In this document: positions 1 through 8,318 of the stretch, piece by piece
Layout of the letters: every line of letters starts with the position of its first letter
How positions within the stretch are numbered: position 1 is the stretch's first letter
Origin: Hydrogenophaga sp.
Lineage (GTDB): Bacteria; Pseudomonadota; Gammaproteobacteria; Burkholderiales; Burkholderiaceae_C
Reading direction: 5' to 3'
DNA: 64,000 nt
NCBI RefSeq assembly: GCF_030651625.1
Contig: NZ_JAUSCF010000024.1
Span: 62,001-126,000, forward strand
Translations under genes and position numbers: made by a program
Notes under the pieces: model-generated
What the model saw: the letters and a program-made list of their open reading frames with translations, nothing else
Databases searched by the model: none
Told to the model about the DNA's origin: nothing

Positions 1-780
1 TTCCTGTCGCCGCCCCTGTCCACATCGGCCAAAGAGCTTGGTGTGGACTCGCTGGCGCACTGTGCGCGGGGTGAGGCAGAGCAGGCGCTGGGCAAGGTGC
101 TTCACGATCTTCGGGGTGGGGCCCTGATGCCGCTGCAACTCTACGCGCACATGGCCGAATGGGATGCCGATCCAGTGCATCTCCGAAGCGCGGCCTTCCT
201 TGCCCGTGATCAGGCCAAGATCATGAGAAACGTGTTGCCGGATCTGGATCCAGAGGTCCGCAGCGCCGATGAGGCCGAGAAGCCCCACTACATCCAGGCC
301 GTGGTGGAAAAGTGGGACTTGTTCCGGTTCGAACGCGCCAATCAGGCGCCGGGCCATGTCAACGTCACCTGTGCCTACGACGGGCTGCTGGCCTCCTGCT
401 GCCTGGAGGCTTCTGCGGTCGACCGGATCGTCTACAACTACATCAACAACGCCATTCGATTCACCGCAGGTCCTGTCATCAACATGGAGATCGTTCCTGT
501 CGGTGACCACGCGGTGCGTTGGATCGTGGCCAACCCCATCACCCCCGACCAGGCCGAGTGGCTCAAGAAGAGCACGAACGGGGATTTGTCCAGCCTGTTT
601 CGGGGTGGGGTGACACGGGGAGGCAATGGCCTGGGTCTTTCAAACTGTGCCGACTTTGTGGCGGCAGCGTTTGGCCTGCCTGACATCAATGCCGCGCTGG
701 AGGGCAAGTATCTGGGAGCGGTGGTGGAGGATGGCTGGTACCTGGCGTGGGCGCACTGGCCTTCCCTCTACACCCAATAA
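1..780 (+). CDS. Histidine-kinase-like ATPase protein, 3' part (gene starts outside the window)
   Basis: The frame is open from the first base, so the true start lies upstream of the window; the first visible candidate start is the GTG at 43. The visible 259 codons look like the catalytic end of a two-component histidine kinase. An H-box-like VLHDLRGGAL carries its His at residue 21 counted from the GTG. It is followed by an HATPase-type N-box NYINNAIRF and a G2-type loop GGNGLGLS near the C-terminus. The G1 (DxGxG) motif is not evident; the expected place reads VANPIT. The sensor domain is not in view. Kinase activity is therefore uncertain, and a degenerate or phosphotransfer-type protein is possible. 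The gene converges on the crotonase gene at 827. Confidence 0.6.
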   Translation, partial: FLSPPLSTSAKELGVDSLAHCARGEAEQALGKVLHDLRGGALMPLQLYAHMAEWDADPVHLRSAAFLARDQAKIMRNVLPDLDPEVRSADEAEKPHYIQAVVEKWDLFRFERANQAPGHVNVTCAYDGLLASCCLEASAVDRIVYNYINNAIRFTAGPVINMEIVPVGDHAVRWIVANPITPDQAEWLKKSTNGDLSSLFRGGVTRGGNGLGLSNCADFVAAAFGLPDINAALEGKYLGAVVEDGWYLAWAHWPSLYTQ

Positions 781-826
781 ACAAGAGCGGCGGGCGCCAC
801 CCGTTCCAGATCCGCGTATCTGCGCC

Positions 827-1672
827 TCAGCCCAGTTCCTTGAACCCCTGCAGGCGCGCCAGTGGTGTGAACTCGCCTGCCCGTTTGTCCTTCATGGCGG
901 CAATGGATTCGCGCACGTGGGCGTTGCTCCAGATCGCGCCCTGCAGCCAGCCCATCTGGCGCAGGCTGTCTTCCACCGAGTGGTCGCGCGCATAGGTCAC
1001 CGCCTGCTTGGTGCCCCAGATGGCCACCGGGGGTTTGCTGGCGATTTCTCTGGCGCATTGCAGCGCGGCGGACACCGTGGCCTCGTGCGTGTCGAACACC
1101 TCGTTGACCAGGCCATAGGTCAGCGCCTTGCTGGCGGGCATACGTCGGCCCGTGTAGGCCATTTCCTTGACCACTGCAAACGGAATGAGCTTGGGCAGGC
1201 GCTGCAGTGTGCCCACGTCGGCCACCATGCCGATGTTGATTTCCTGGATGCAGAAGAAGGCGTCGGCACTCGCGTAGCGGATGCAGGCCGTGGTGACCAT
1301 GTCCACCGCGCCGCCAATGCAACCGCCCTGGATGGCGCAGATCACCGGGATGCGCAGGTTTTCAATCTTGGTGAAAGTGGCCTGCATGTCGGTGAGCAGG
1401 TCGAAGATGGCGGCCCGGCCTTCGGGGCTCTGGTCGTCCATCTGGATGGCCCCGGCAAAGGTTTCCAGTGCCATGCCTGCGCTGAAATGCTTGCCGGTAC
1501 TGCTGATGACCAGTGCCCGGGCCGTTCCTTCGTTGTGAAGGGTCGTGAGCACCTCGTCCAGCTCGCGCCAGAACGTGGGATGCATGGTGTTCATGGCCTC
1601 CGGGCGGTTGAGCACCAAGTGGGCGACTTGGTCTTCAAGCCTGAATTCGAAGCATTGAATGTCTGATTGCAT
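827..1672 (-). CDS. Enoyl-CoA hydratase/isomerase family protein, dienoyl-CoA isomerase-like
   Basis: This is a 281-residue crotonase-fold enzyme that should act on CoA thioesters in fatty-acid or related beta-oxidation in the cytoplasm. The oxyanion-hole segments are visible as GKHFSAGM (60-67) and AIQGGCIGGAVD (113-124). The acidic residues Asp124, Glu144 (in CIQEINIG) and Asp152 (in MVADVGTLQRLPK) line up with the three catalytic acids known from mammalian delta3,5-delta2,4-dienoyl-CoA isomerase (ECH1). This makes that activity more likely than simple hydration. The ATG at 1672 is chosen because family similarity begins there; an upstream in-frame ATG at 1729 would add 19 unrelated residues. 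A set of palindromes lies upstream at 1762-1892. Confidence 0.85.
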   Translation of the reverse strand: MQSDIQCFEFRLEDQVAHLVLNRPEAMNTMHPTFWRELDEVLTTLHNEGTARALVISSTGKHFSAGMALETFAGAIQMDDQSPEGRAAIFDLLTDMQATFTKIENLRIPVICAIQGGCIGGAVDMVTTACIRYASADAFFCIQEINIGMVADVGTLQRLPKLIPFAVVKEMAYTGRRMPASKALTYGLVNEVFDTHEATVSAALQCAREIASKPPVAIWGTKQAVTYARDHSVEDSLRQMGWLQGAIWSNAHVRESIAAMKDKRAGEFTPLARLQGFKELG

Positions 1673-1761
1673 GGTGATCTTCAGCCTGAGTGAATGAGCG
1701 GTGGCCCCGGAGATGGGTGATTGTGTCAAGCGCTCGGTGGCTCGCTATGTCTCTTGGGTGT

Positions 1762-1892
1762 CTTGATCTATCTGTCATGGACAAAATTGATTGACGAACG
1801 CAAACCGCAGGTCGATGGACCTCGAAATTGCTGCACCGCTGATACTTGAAATAGTTTGTCATAGACAAAAACAATCCGGGTGATAGATCAAG
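1762..1892. promoter_or_regulatory. Nested palindromes between the crotonase and chemoreceptor genes (candidate operators)
   Basis: The intergenic region 1673-2017 contains two related dyads: TCTGTCATGGACAAA at 1771-1785 and TTTGTCATAGACAAA at 1855-1869. The second is a perfect 6-bp inverted repeat around ATA. Their centres are 84 bp apart, about eight helical turns. Outside them sits an exact 11-bp inverted pair, CTTGATCTATC at 1762-1772 and GATAGATCAAG at 1882-1892. The spacing suggests a dimeric repressor with possible looping, controlling the minus-strand crotonase gene, the plus-strand chemoreceptor gene, or both. No regulator gene lies adjacent in the window. The rest of this interval shows no gene. 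Confidence 0.5.
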
Positions 1893-2017
1893 TTTCCCTG
1901 TGGAACGTCGAAACCCCATCAGCGACAGTTTGTGCCACGGAGCTTCCGTGCCGACGCGCAAGACCTGCACCCGGAAGGCGTTGCAGGCGATTCAACAATT
2001 ATTCAGGAGCGTCTTTC

Positions 2018-3592
2018 ATGGCTTTCGGTTCAATGACGGTGGGCAAGCGGCTGTATGTGGGCTTCGGCCTGATGCTGGCGATTCTGGTGGCGGTCGCTGT
2101 GATGGCGATCATCAAGGTGCAGGCGATCAACACAGCGCTCAAAGCCAACAGCGAGGAACATGCAGCCATTCAGCGCTTCGCGATCAACTTCCGCGGTTCA
2201 GCGCACGATCGGGCCATTGCCGTGCGCGACGTGGTGCTCAGCAGCTCCAGTGCCGACCGCGCCAGGGAGGTCGCCACCATTGGTGAGCTGGCCCGCTTCT
2301 ACGCGGACTCCGCAGGACCGCTGGAAAAGCTGCTGCAGACTTCAGCCGATGCCAGCCAGCTGCGCACGCTCTATGGCGAGATCCAGGATATCGAAAACAG
2401 GGCTGTGGCCACCACCCGCACCGTGATCGGGCTGGTGGATGCCGGCGATAACGAGCGCGCGCAGGCGCTGCTGTGGAACGAAGCCAAGCCGCAGTACGTG
2501 GCCTGGCTCGGCGCCATCAACAAGCTGATCGACTTCGAGGAAGCGAGGCTGCAGGAGCAGAACGCGGTGGCCATGGGAGAGGCCGGTCGCTTCCTGTCGC
2601 TGATGCTGGGTGCCCTGGTGGTGGCCCTGTTGTGCGGACTGGGTCTGGCATTGACGATTTCGCGCAGTATCGTGCGCCAGCTGGGCGCCGAGCCGGAGGA
2701 ACTTGGCCAGGTGGCACAACGCGTGGCGGCGGGCGATCTCAGCCCTGTGCGCGGCGCCTCCAGCGCAGCGCCCGAAAGTGTGCTGTCGTCACTGGGGGCC
2801 ATGCAGGCCAGCCTGGCCCATGTGGTGGGTCAGGTGCGCACCGCTTCCGACTCCATCGCCATCGGCTCGACCGAAATCGCCACTGGCAACGCCGACCTTT
2901 CACAGCGAACCGAGCAGCAGGCCTCCAACGTGCAGCAGGCCGCTGCTTCGATGGCGCAGATGAACACCACCGTACAGGGCAACGCGGACACCGCGCGCCA
3001 GGCCACCCAGCTGGCAGGCTCTGCGAGTGCCGCAGCCGAAGAAGGCGGCAAGGTGGTGAACCAGGTGGTGGCCACCATGGACGACATCTCGGCCAGCTCG
3101 CGCAAGATCGGCGACATCATTGGCGTGATCGATGGCATCGCTTTCCAGACCAACATCCTGGCGCTGAACGCCGCCGTGGAAGCCGCACGAGCAGGTGAAC
3201 AGGGAAGGGGCTTTGCCGTGGTGGCCAGCGAAGTGCGCAGTCTGGCACAGCGCAGTGCCGGCGCCGCCAAAGAGATCAAGGAACTGATCGGCGCCAGTGT
3301 CGACAAGGTCGAGGCGGGTTCGCGCCTGGTGAGCGAGGCTGGCACCGCGATGGACGACATCGTGAGTCAGGTGCGTCGTGTTTCCGACCTCATCAGCGAG
3401 ATCAGCGCCTCCACCATCGAACAAACCACCGGGATCGGTCAGGTCAGCGGTGCGGTTTCTCACCTGGACCAGACCACACAGCAGAACGCCGCGCTGGTGG
3501 AGCAGAGCGCCGCAGCGGCGGCGAGCCTGGAGCAGCAGGCGGGCAGGCTGGCCGAGGTAGTCAAGACTTTCAGGCTGGGACACACCAGCTGA
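2018..3592 (+). CDS. Methyl-accepting chemotaxis protein
   Basis: This 524-residue inner-membrane chemoreceptor senses a ligand and controls the CheA kinase. An N-terminal membrane segment (about residues 13-32) is followed by a periplasmic four-helix-bundle region, a second membrane segment (about 190-215), a HAMP linker and a long cytoplasmic coiled coil. The coiled coil holds the highly conserved hairpin [20 protein letters not shown] and then [18 protein letters not shown]. The C-terminus ends TFRLGHTS and has no NWETF-like pentapeptide for CheR docking. The ATG at 2018 is chosen because AGGAG lies at 2005-2009 and the first membrane helix follows directly; longer frames have unlikely N-termini. 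No che genes are nearby, so it is an orphan receptor in this window. Confidence 0.93.
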   Translation: MAFGSMTVGKRLYVGFGLMLAILVAVAVMAIIKVQAINTALKANSEEHAAIQRFAINFRGSAHDRAIAVRDVVLSSSSADRAREVATIGELARFYADSAGPLEKLLQTSADASQLRTLYGEIQDIENRAVATTRTVIGLVDAGDNERAQALLWNEAKPQYVAWLGAINKLIDFEEARLQEQNAVAMGEAGRFLSLMLGALVVALLCGLGLALTISRSIVRQLGAEPEELGQVAQRVAAGDLSPVRGASSAAPESVLSSLGAMQASLAHVVGQVRTASDSIAIGSTEIATGNADLSQRTEQQASNVQQAAASMAQMNTTVQGNADTARQATQLAGSASAAAEEGGKVVNQVVATMDDISASSRKIGDIIGVIDGIAFQTNILALNAAVEAARAGEQGRGFAVVASEVRSLAQRSAGAAKEIKELIGASVDKVEAGSRLVSEAGTAMDDIVSQVRRVSDLISEISASTIEQTTGIGQVSGAVSHLDQTTQQNAALVEQSAAAAASLEQQAGRLAEVVKTFRLGHTS

Positions 3593-3611
3593 ACCTGCGG
3601 GTACGCTGAAC

Positions 3612-4880
3612 TCAGAACAGCTGATCCATCGTCAGAGCCGGTGTGCTGGGCGGAACCGCGCCCAGCGTGGTCACTTCATCGGCCCGTCTGAGCGAGCCCA
3701 CGCGCACCCCCAGCAGACGGATGCGCCGGCTCAGATCCACCCGTTTGAGACACAGACCGGCCTGGCGGCGCAGGGTGGCAGCGTCGTCGGTGAAATGCTC
3801 GATGGTCACATCGCGCGTGACGATCTGGAAGTTCTCATAGCGCAGCTTCACGCCGATGGTTTTTCCCATGTAGCCCTTTCGCTGCAGGTCGGCTGCCACC
3901 TGTTCGCACAGGCGCGTGAAGATGGCACCCAGTTCGACGCGGTCGCGCACCGCGTGCAGGTCGCGCTCAAAAGTGGTTTCGCGGCTCATGCTCACCGGCT
4001 CGCTCTCGGTCACCACCGGTCGTTCGTCGCGACCCCAGCTCACCTCATGCAGCCAGGCACCGTAGCTTTTGCCGAAAGTGTCGATCAGCCAACCTCGATC
4101 GCGTGCGGCCAGTTCGCCAATGGTATGGATGCCATGGCCTTGCAACTTGGCGTCGGCCTTGGGGCCTACGCCGTTGATCTTGCGGCAGGGCAGGGGCCAG
4201 ATCAGGCTTTGCACGTCCTCAGGCATCACGACGCTGATGCCGTTGGGCTTCTTGAATTCGCTCGCCATCTTGGCGATCAGCTTGTTGGGCGCCACGCCGA
4301 TGGAGCAGGTCAGGCCGGTCGCCTGGAAGATGCTTTTCTGGATCAGCCGCGCCAGCACGCGCCCACCCTCGCGCTGCCCGCCAGGCACCTCCGTGAAATC
4401 GATGTAGACCTCGTCCACGCCCCGGTCTTCCATCACCGGGGCAATTTCTGCGATGGTGTTTTTGAACAGTCGCGAAATGCGCCTGACCTCGTCGAAGTCC
4501 ACCGGCAGCAGGATGGCCTGCGGACACAGCTTGGCCGCCTTCATCAGCCCCATGGCCGATCCCACGCCGAACTGCCGTGCCGGGTAGGTGGCGGTGGTGG
4601 CCACGCCGCGCCCGGTGTAGTCGGCCAGGCGTGGAAAGAAGTCGACTGGAATGCGGTCCAAAGTGTCCGGTCCCCATTCGCGATCGGGGAGGGCGCTGCG
4701 CAGGCGCGCGAACACGTCGGCTTCACGCCGCCGCCCACCACCAATCACCACGGGCAGGCCTTTGAGCTGCGGGTAGCGCAGCAGCTCCACCGACGCAAAA
4801 AAGGCGTCCATGTCCAGGTGGGCGATGCGCCTCTGATTGGGGCGATGTAAAGGGGTGGGCGAACTCACGCGGGCAAGCAT
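3612..4880 (-). CDS. dinB: DNA polymerase IV (Y-family translesion polymerase)
   Basis: This 422-residue error-prone Y-family polymerase copies past DNA lesions. The palm motif HLDMDAFFASVE (21-32) carries the first metal ligand Asp23, and GVDEVYIDFTE (154-164) carries the catalytic Asp156-Glu157 pair. Helix-hairpin-helix elements (KINGVGPKADAKLQGHGI) and a little-finger domain follow. Residues about 50-88, between VVIGGGRRRE and RGVATTATYPARQFGVGSAM, form an extra stretch of some 35 residues that E. coli Pol IV lacks at this point. The protein ends with a terminal MDQLF, which fits a beta-clamp-binding peptide. The ATG at 4880 is preferred over one at 4973 that would run into the divergent neighbour. 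No clear LexA box was seen in the 67-bp divergent gap. Confidence 0.93.
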   Translation of the reverse strand: MLARVSSPTPLHRPNQRRIAHLDMDAFFASVELLRYPQLKGLPVVIGGGRRREADVFARLRSALPDREWGPDTLDRIPVDFFPRLADYTGRGVATTATYPARQFGVGSAMGLMKAAKLCPQAILLPVDFDEVRRISRLFKNTIAEIAPVMEDRGVDEVYIDFTEVPGGQREGGRVLARLIQKSIFQATGLTCSIGVAPNKLIAKMASEFKKPNGISVVMPEDVQSLIWPLPCRKINGVGPKADAKLQGHGIHTIGELAARDRGWLIDTFGKSYGAWLHEVSWGRDERPVVTESEPVSMSRETTFERDLHAVRDRVELGAIFTRLCEQVAADLQRKGYMGKTIGVKLRYENFQIVTRDVTIEHFTDDAATLRRQAGLCLKRVDLSRRIRLLGVRVGSLRRADEVTTLGAVPPSTPALTMDQLF

Positions 4881-4947
4881 AGCGGGATTACCATGGCAAG
4901 CATGTGGCGCCTGCCGCTCCCAACGTTGCCCACGGGAAAGACCTCTC

Positions 4948-5673
4948 ATGAACACACTGTCTCGTCTGCTCACCGCCTTGCTGGTCGCTGCAGGTATTGC
5001 GCTCGCCGGCTTCGCCGTCGGTCAGGGCCTGGAACGCTTTCGCATGTCGGATCGCTCGGTCACGGTCAAGGGGCTGGCCGAGCAGGCGGTGGAGAGCGAC
5101 TTTGCCATCTGGACGCTGGGCTTTCGCCGTGCGGGCGCCGAGTTTGGCGCGGTGCAGCAGGCGCTTTCGGGCGACCGCGACCAGGTGGTGGCGTTCCTGA
5201 AATCGCGCGGCTTCACCGACGACGAGATCGAGGCCCGGCCGCTGCAGGTGCAAGACCTTTACGCTCGCGAGTACGCTCAGGCAAACCAGCCCTTTCGCTT
5301 CAACGGCACGGGGCAGGTGCTGGTGAAGTCGGCCCGCGTGGCCGACGTGGAAAGCGCCGCCCTGGCGATCGACCCGCTGATTCAGGCCGGCGTGCAACTT
5401 GGCGGCGAAAACGAAGGCGGCCGCAGCGGCCCGCGCTACCAGTTGCGCGGCTTCAACGACATCAAGGCCCCGTTGCTGGCCGAAGCCACCCGCAACGCCC
5501 GGGAACAGGCCGACAAGTTCGCTGCGGAAGCCGGCGCCCGCCTGGGGCCGCTGAAGAACGCCAACCAGGGTGTGATCCGCATCACCGGGGATGATGGGAA
5601 TGACTTTGATGATGGTGGTTCACGCACCAAGCGGCTAAGGGTGGTGAGCACATTTGAATATGAGTTGAGGTAG
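4948..5673 (+). CDS. SIMPL domain-containing periplasmic protein (DUF541)
   Basis: This is a 241-residue exported protein. The N-terminus has a hydrophobic segment (about residues 7-25, LLTALLVAAGIALAGFAVG) that is a signal peptide or anchor. The rest matches the SIMPL/DUF541 fold, with the typical opening SDRSVTVKGLAEQAVESD and a later region of REQADKFAAEAGARLGPLK type. Family members such as YggE lie in the periplasm and are linked to oxidative-stress tolerance, but their biochemical role is unclear. The ATG at 4948 follows a purine-rich GGGAAAG at 4934-4940 and sits directly before the hydrophobic segment. The gene is transcribed divergently from dinB. Confidence 0.85.
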   Translation: MNTLSRLLTALLVAAGIALAGFAVGQGLERFRMSDRSVTVKGLAEQAVESDFAIWTLGFRRAGAEFGAVQQALSGDRDQVVAFLKSRGFTDDEIEARPLQVQDLYAREYAQANQPFRFNGTGQVLVKSARVADVESAALAIDPLIQAGVQLGGENEGGRSGPRYQLRGFNDIKAPLLAEATRNAREQADKFAAEAGARLGPLKNANQGVIRITGDDGNDFDDGGSRTKRLRVVSTFEYELR

Positions 5674-5700
5674 CCCGTTCGCGATTCAGGCTGTGGCTTT

Positions 5701-5740
5701 GCTCCCTCGCCCCTCTGGGGAGAGGGTTGGAGTGAGGGGC
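5701..5740. repeat. Short palindromic intergenic repeat (CCCTCxCCCCTCT/GGGGAGAGGG type)
   Basis: This is a C-rich then G-rich imperfect palindrome downstream of the SIMPL gene. The arms CCCCTCT and GGGGAGAGGG can fold into a hairpin. A similar and larger version is at 8045-8168. Such elements are common between genes in proteobacteria. Confidence 0.55.
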
Positions 5741-5772
5741 CACGCGCGCCCATTCTCTTCTCCTACGGCTGC

Positions 5773-6013
5773 TTGGTTTGGCCGGGTCTCGGCCCGGCGG
5801 CCGAGTGACTTTCTTTGTCTCGCCAAATAAAGTCACCAAAGAAAGGTGAGCCGGATGCGCTGTCCCTCCGCTGCGCTGCGGGCACACTGCGTTGCTCGGT
5901 CCAGGCGGGGTCTGCGCAAACTTGTCCGCTGCGCGGCCTTCGGACATGCGCAGCCCTGATCCGCCCGGCCCTGCGCTACTCGCCAGCGCATGACGGCGGC
6001 AGGTGGGGGCGAA
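5773..6013. repeat. Dispersed intergenic repeat with ACTTTCTTTG hairpin
   Basis: About 240 bp of non-coding sequence fill most of the 372-bp gap 5674-6045. It opens with a GC hairpin (GGCCGGGTCTCGGCCCGGC, 5780-5798). Next comes an AT-rich inverted element, GTGACTTTCTTTG facing CAAATAAAGTCAC, and then GC blocks such as CCGCTGCGCTGCGGG and GCGGGGTCTGCGC. I recognise this layout as a repeat scattered through many Comamonadaceae genomes. That recognition comes from memory and is not a search result. Short open frames here look like chance. Confidence 0.5.
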
Positions 6014-6045
6014 CTTCCCCTCAGGCGGGGAGTATCCCCATCCAC

Positions 6046-6552
6046 TCACACCGACTTCTTGATCCACCAACCCTTGAACAACCAGGGCAGACTGGGCCCG
6101 GTTGCAGCCGACACACCACCCCTGTTTTCGGCACTCACGCCAATCTCGGTCGCGCCTTCCAGTGCGTCTGCCGCCACGGGCATCTGAAACGTTTGGTACT
6201 TGCTTTCCACCACGCCCAGTGAGCGTGGCGCGGCGTCGCCAGCGATGGCCCAGATCTGCATCGAATCCTCGCGGCCTTCGCGCACGTCGTTCAAGCGTTG
6301 CACCAGCAGCACGCCTTGCTGCGGGTCGTGCGTGATCAGCATGGCGGGCAGGTTCTGGTTGTCCTGCAGCACGGACACGAACCGAACCTGCGACGTCTGG
6401 TCCAGGCGGCCCTGCAGGTGGCTGATCTGCGCTTTGAGCTGTTCGAACATGCTGGCACTGGTGGCCCAGGCCAGCAGCAGGGCAATCATCAGCACCACGG
6501 AAGCGATGCGCCACCAGGGGCTGACGCCGGTGCGGGGAGAGGGTGAGTTCAT
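6046..6552 (-). CDS. Anti-sigma-K factor RskA C-terminal domain-like protein
   Basis: This 168-residue membrane protein has one N-terminal transmembrane helix (about residues 13-32, WWRIASVVLMIALLLAWATS), then a short coiled-coil-like stretch (FEQLKAQISHLQGRLDQ). The extracytoplasmic domain contains DSMQIWAIAGDAAPRSLGVV and resembles the RskA C-terminal domain of anti-sigma factors. The N-terminal zinc-binding anti-sigma domain that would hold a sigma factor is absent, and no ECF sigma gene lies nearby. A direct anti-sigma role is therefore doubtful. The ATG at 6552 lies just before the membrane helix but has no strong Shine-Dalgarno sequence; longer frames run into repeat DNA. Confidence 0.6.
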   Translation of the reverse strand: MNSPSPRTGVSPWWRIASVVLMIALLLAWATSASMFEQLKAQISHLQGRLDQTSQVRFVSVLQDNQNLPAMLITHDPQQGVLLVQRLNDVREGREDSMQIWAIAGDAAPRSLGVVESKYQTFQMPVAADALEGATEIGVSAENRGGVSAATGPSLPWLFKGWWIKKSV

Positions 6553-6671
6553 GGAGCGTGAAGAGAGGAGTGGAAAAAGGCCGCGTACATTGTCCGACAA
6601 GCTCAACGGCCCGCATTGCGACATGTCAACCAAACCTCTTTCCGGTGCGAAATGCCCCGTCCAGCAACACC

Positions 6672-6771
6672 CAGGCTCCGGCTTCGCCGGTCCGAAGGTG
6701 TGCCCCCTGGAGGGGGTGACGGGCGAAGCCCGGCGCGGGGGTGGGCTCACCTTTCGGCGCGGGGGTGGGCG
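6672..6771 (-). repeat. C-run/GC-hairpin repeat, copy 1 (directly after the hydroxyacid dehydrogenase stop)
   Basis: Read on the minus strand it starts immediately after the stop codon ending at 6772. It carries ACCCCCGCGCCG twice, then GGGCTTCGCCC, a CCCCCTCCAGGGGG hairpin and a CCGGCGAAGCCGG hairpin. The first dozen bases are partly duplicated. This is the same layout as the copies at 17180, 21451, 25586, 32090, 53719 and 63130. Confidence 0.75.
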
Positions 6772-7926
6772 TCAGACTAATGGAAACGTTCCAGGCAGCA
6801 AGATGGACTTGTCCACCGTGTCCACTTGGGTGTGCCCGCAGAAAGCCATGGTGATATCGAGTTCCCTGTGCAGGATCTGAAGGCACTTGGTGACGCCGGC
6901 TTCACCCATGGCGCCCAGTCCATAAAGGAACGGCCTGCCGATGTAGACGCCTTGCGCGCCCAGGGCGCGGGCCTTGAGCACGTCCTGCCCGCTGCGGATG
7001 CCGCCGTCCATGTGGATTTCGATCTGCCCGCCCACAGCATCGACGATGGTGGGCAGGGCTTCGATGCTGCTCTGTGCGCCGTCCAGCTGTCGGCCACCAT
7101 GGTTGCTCACGATCAGTGCATCGGCACCGGACTGCACCGCCAGCCTCGCGTCTTCCACGTCCTGAATGCCTTTGAGGATCAGCTTGCCGCCCCAGCGGTT
7201 CTTGATCCACTCCACGTCTCCCCAGTTGAGGCCTGGATCAAACTGTTTGGCGGTCCATTCGCTGAGGCTGCCCATGTTGTCCACCCCGCTCACATGACCC
7301 ACGATGTTGCCGAACTGACGGCGCTTTGTGGCTAGCATGCCCAGCGCCCAGCGCGGCTTGGTGGCGATGTTGATGATGTTGGGAAGGGTGAGCTTGGGTG
7401 GTGCAGACAGGCCGTTCTTCAGATCCTTGTGGCGCTGGCCCAAAATCTGCAAGTCCAGCGTGAGCACCAGCGCGCTGCAGCCTGCGGCCTTGGCGCGGTC
7501 GATCAGGCGTTCTATGAACGCGCGGTCTTTCATCACGTAGAGCTGAAACCAGAATCCGGGTCCGGCATGCTCCGCCACGTCTTCGATGGAGCAGATGCTC
7601 ATGGTCGACAGCGTGAACGGAACGCCGAACGCACGCGCGGCGCGTGCCGCCAGGATTTCGCCATCGGCGTGCTGCATGCCGGTCAGACCTGTGGGGGCGA
7701 TGGCCACCGGCATGGCGACCTTCTGGCCGATCATGGTGGTGGCGGTGGATCGGTTCTCCATGTTCACCGCCACCCGCTGACGCAACTTGATTTTCTGGAA
7801 GTCGTCGTTGTTGGCGCGGTAGGTGCTCTCCGTCCATGAGCCGGAATCGGCGTAGTCGTAAAACATGCGCGGTACGCGTTTCTGGGCCAGCACGCGCAGG
7901 TCTTCGATGTTGGTGATCACGGCCAT
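6772..7926 (-). CDS. lldD: FMN-dependent alpha-hydroxyacid dehydrogenase, L-lactate dehydrogenase-like
   Basis: This 384-residue TIM-barrel flavoenzyme oxidises an L-2-hydroxyacid to the 2-keto acid. Diagnostic segments are FYDYADSGSWTE near the N-terminus, PVAIAPTGLTGMQHADGE, and SNHGGRQLDG, where His276 is the catalytic base and Arg279 binds substrate. HMDGGIRSGQD and GVYIGRPFLYG then form the FMN phosphate site. The length fits the lactate/mandelate dehydrogenase and glycolate oxidase family. The exact substrate cannot be read from sequence; lactate is the commonest in relatives. The ATG at 7926 is preceded by GGAGA. It follows Bug and enolase-superfamily genes on the same strand, which suggests a hydroxy- or sugar-acid pathway. 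Confidence 0.85.
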   Translation of the reverse strand: MAVITNIEDLRVLAQKRVPRMFYDYADSGSWTESTYRANNDDFQKIKLRQRVAVNMENRSTATTMIGQKVAMPVAIAPTGLTGMQHADGEILAARAARAFGVPFTLSTMSICSIEDVAEHAGPGFWFQLYVMKDRAFIERLIDRAKAAGCSALVLTLDLQILGQRHKDLKNGLSAPPKLTLPNIINIATKPRWALGMLATKRRQFGNIVGHVSGVDNMGSLSEWTAKQFDPGLNWGDVEWIKNRWGGKLILKGIQDVEDARLAVQSGADALIVSNHGGRQLDGAQSSIEALPTIVDAVGGQIEIHMDGGIRSGQDVLKARALGAQGVYIGRPFLYGLGAMGEAGVTKCLQILHRELDITMAFCGHTQVDTVDKSILLPGTFPLV

Positions 7927-8044
7927 AGGTTTGTCTCCGGAGTTTTTTTGGGTTGCCGCGATGTTAGCGAGGTGGGCCGCAAAAGGCTTGTGAAAGCGCA
8001 ACTGCTGAGTTTGAAATTTTTGATGAGACAGTCACTTGGGCGTG

Positions 8045-8168
8045 GCCTCATCCCCGCCTTCCCCCAAAGGGAGAAGGGGCCATACGGGCTCCCTTCCAGC
8101 AGAGAGCGTTTGCCTGCGACAACTTTCTGGCTCCTTCCCCCTCTGGGGGAAGGCTGGGAAGGGGGCTC
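8045..8168. repeat. Palindromic C/G-run repeat pair in the gap 7927-8318
   Basis: The 392-bp gap between the Bug gene and lldD holds no convincing gene. Its middle carries two facing blocks, CCCCGCCTTCCCCC with AGGGAGAAGGGG, and CCTTCCCCCTCTGGGGGAAGG followed by GGGAAGGGGG. Each can form a strong hairpin, and together they form a larger imperfect inverted repeat. The remainder of the gap shows nothing distinctive. Confidence 0.55.
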
Positions 8169-8318
8169 GGCGCACAAAAACGCCATGCCCATCCCATCCA
8201 GGCCTGCAGACTCGGTCAAGCCAGCCGATCCGCTACCAGCCCGATGACGATGGAAGGCAGTGGCAGCACACACTTGCGAATCGCAGATGCCCCTTGTCAG
8301 ACACGCCTGCCCAGCCGC

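Noticed and set aside
5582..6616. Minus-strand open frame covering the SIMPL gene end and repeats
   Set aside because: It runs through repeat DNA and out of frame with the RskA-domain protein; composition is not protein-like.
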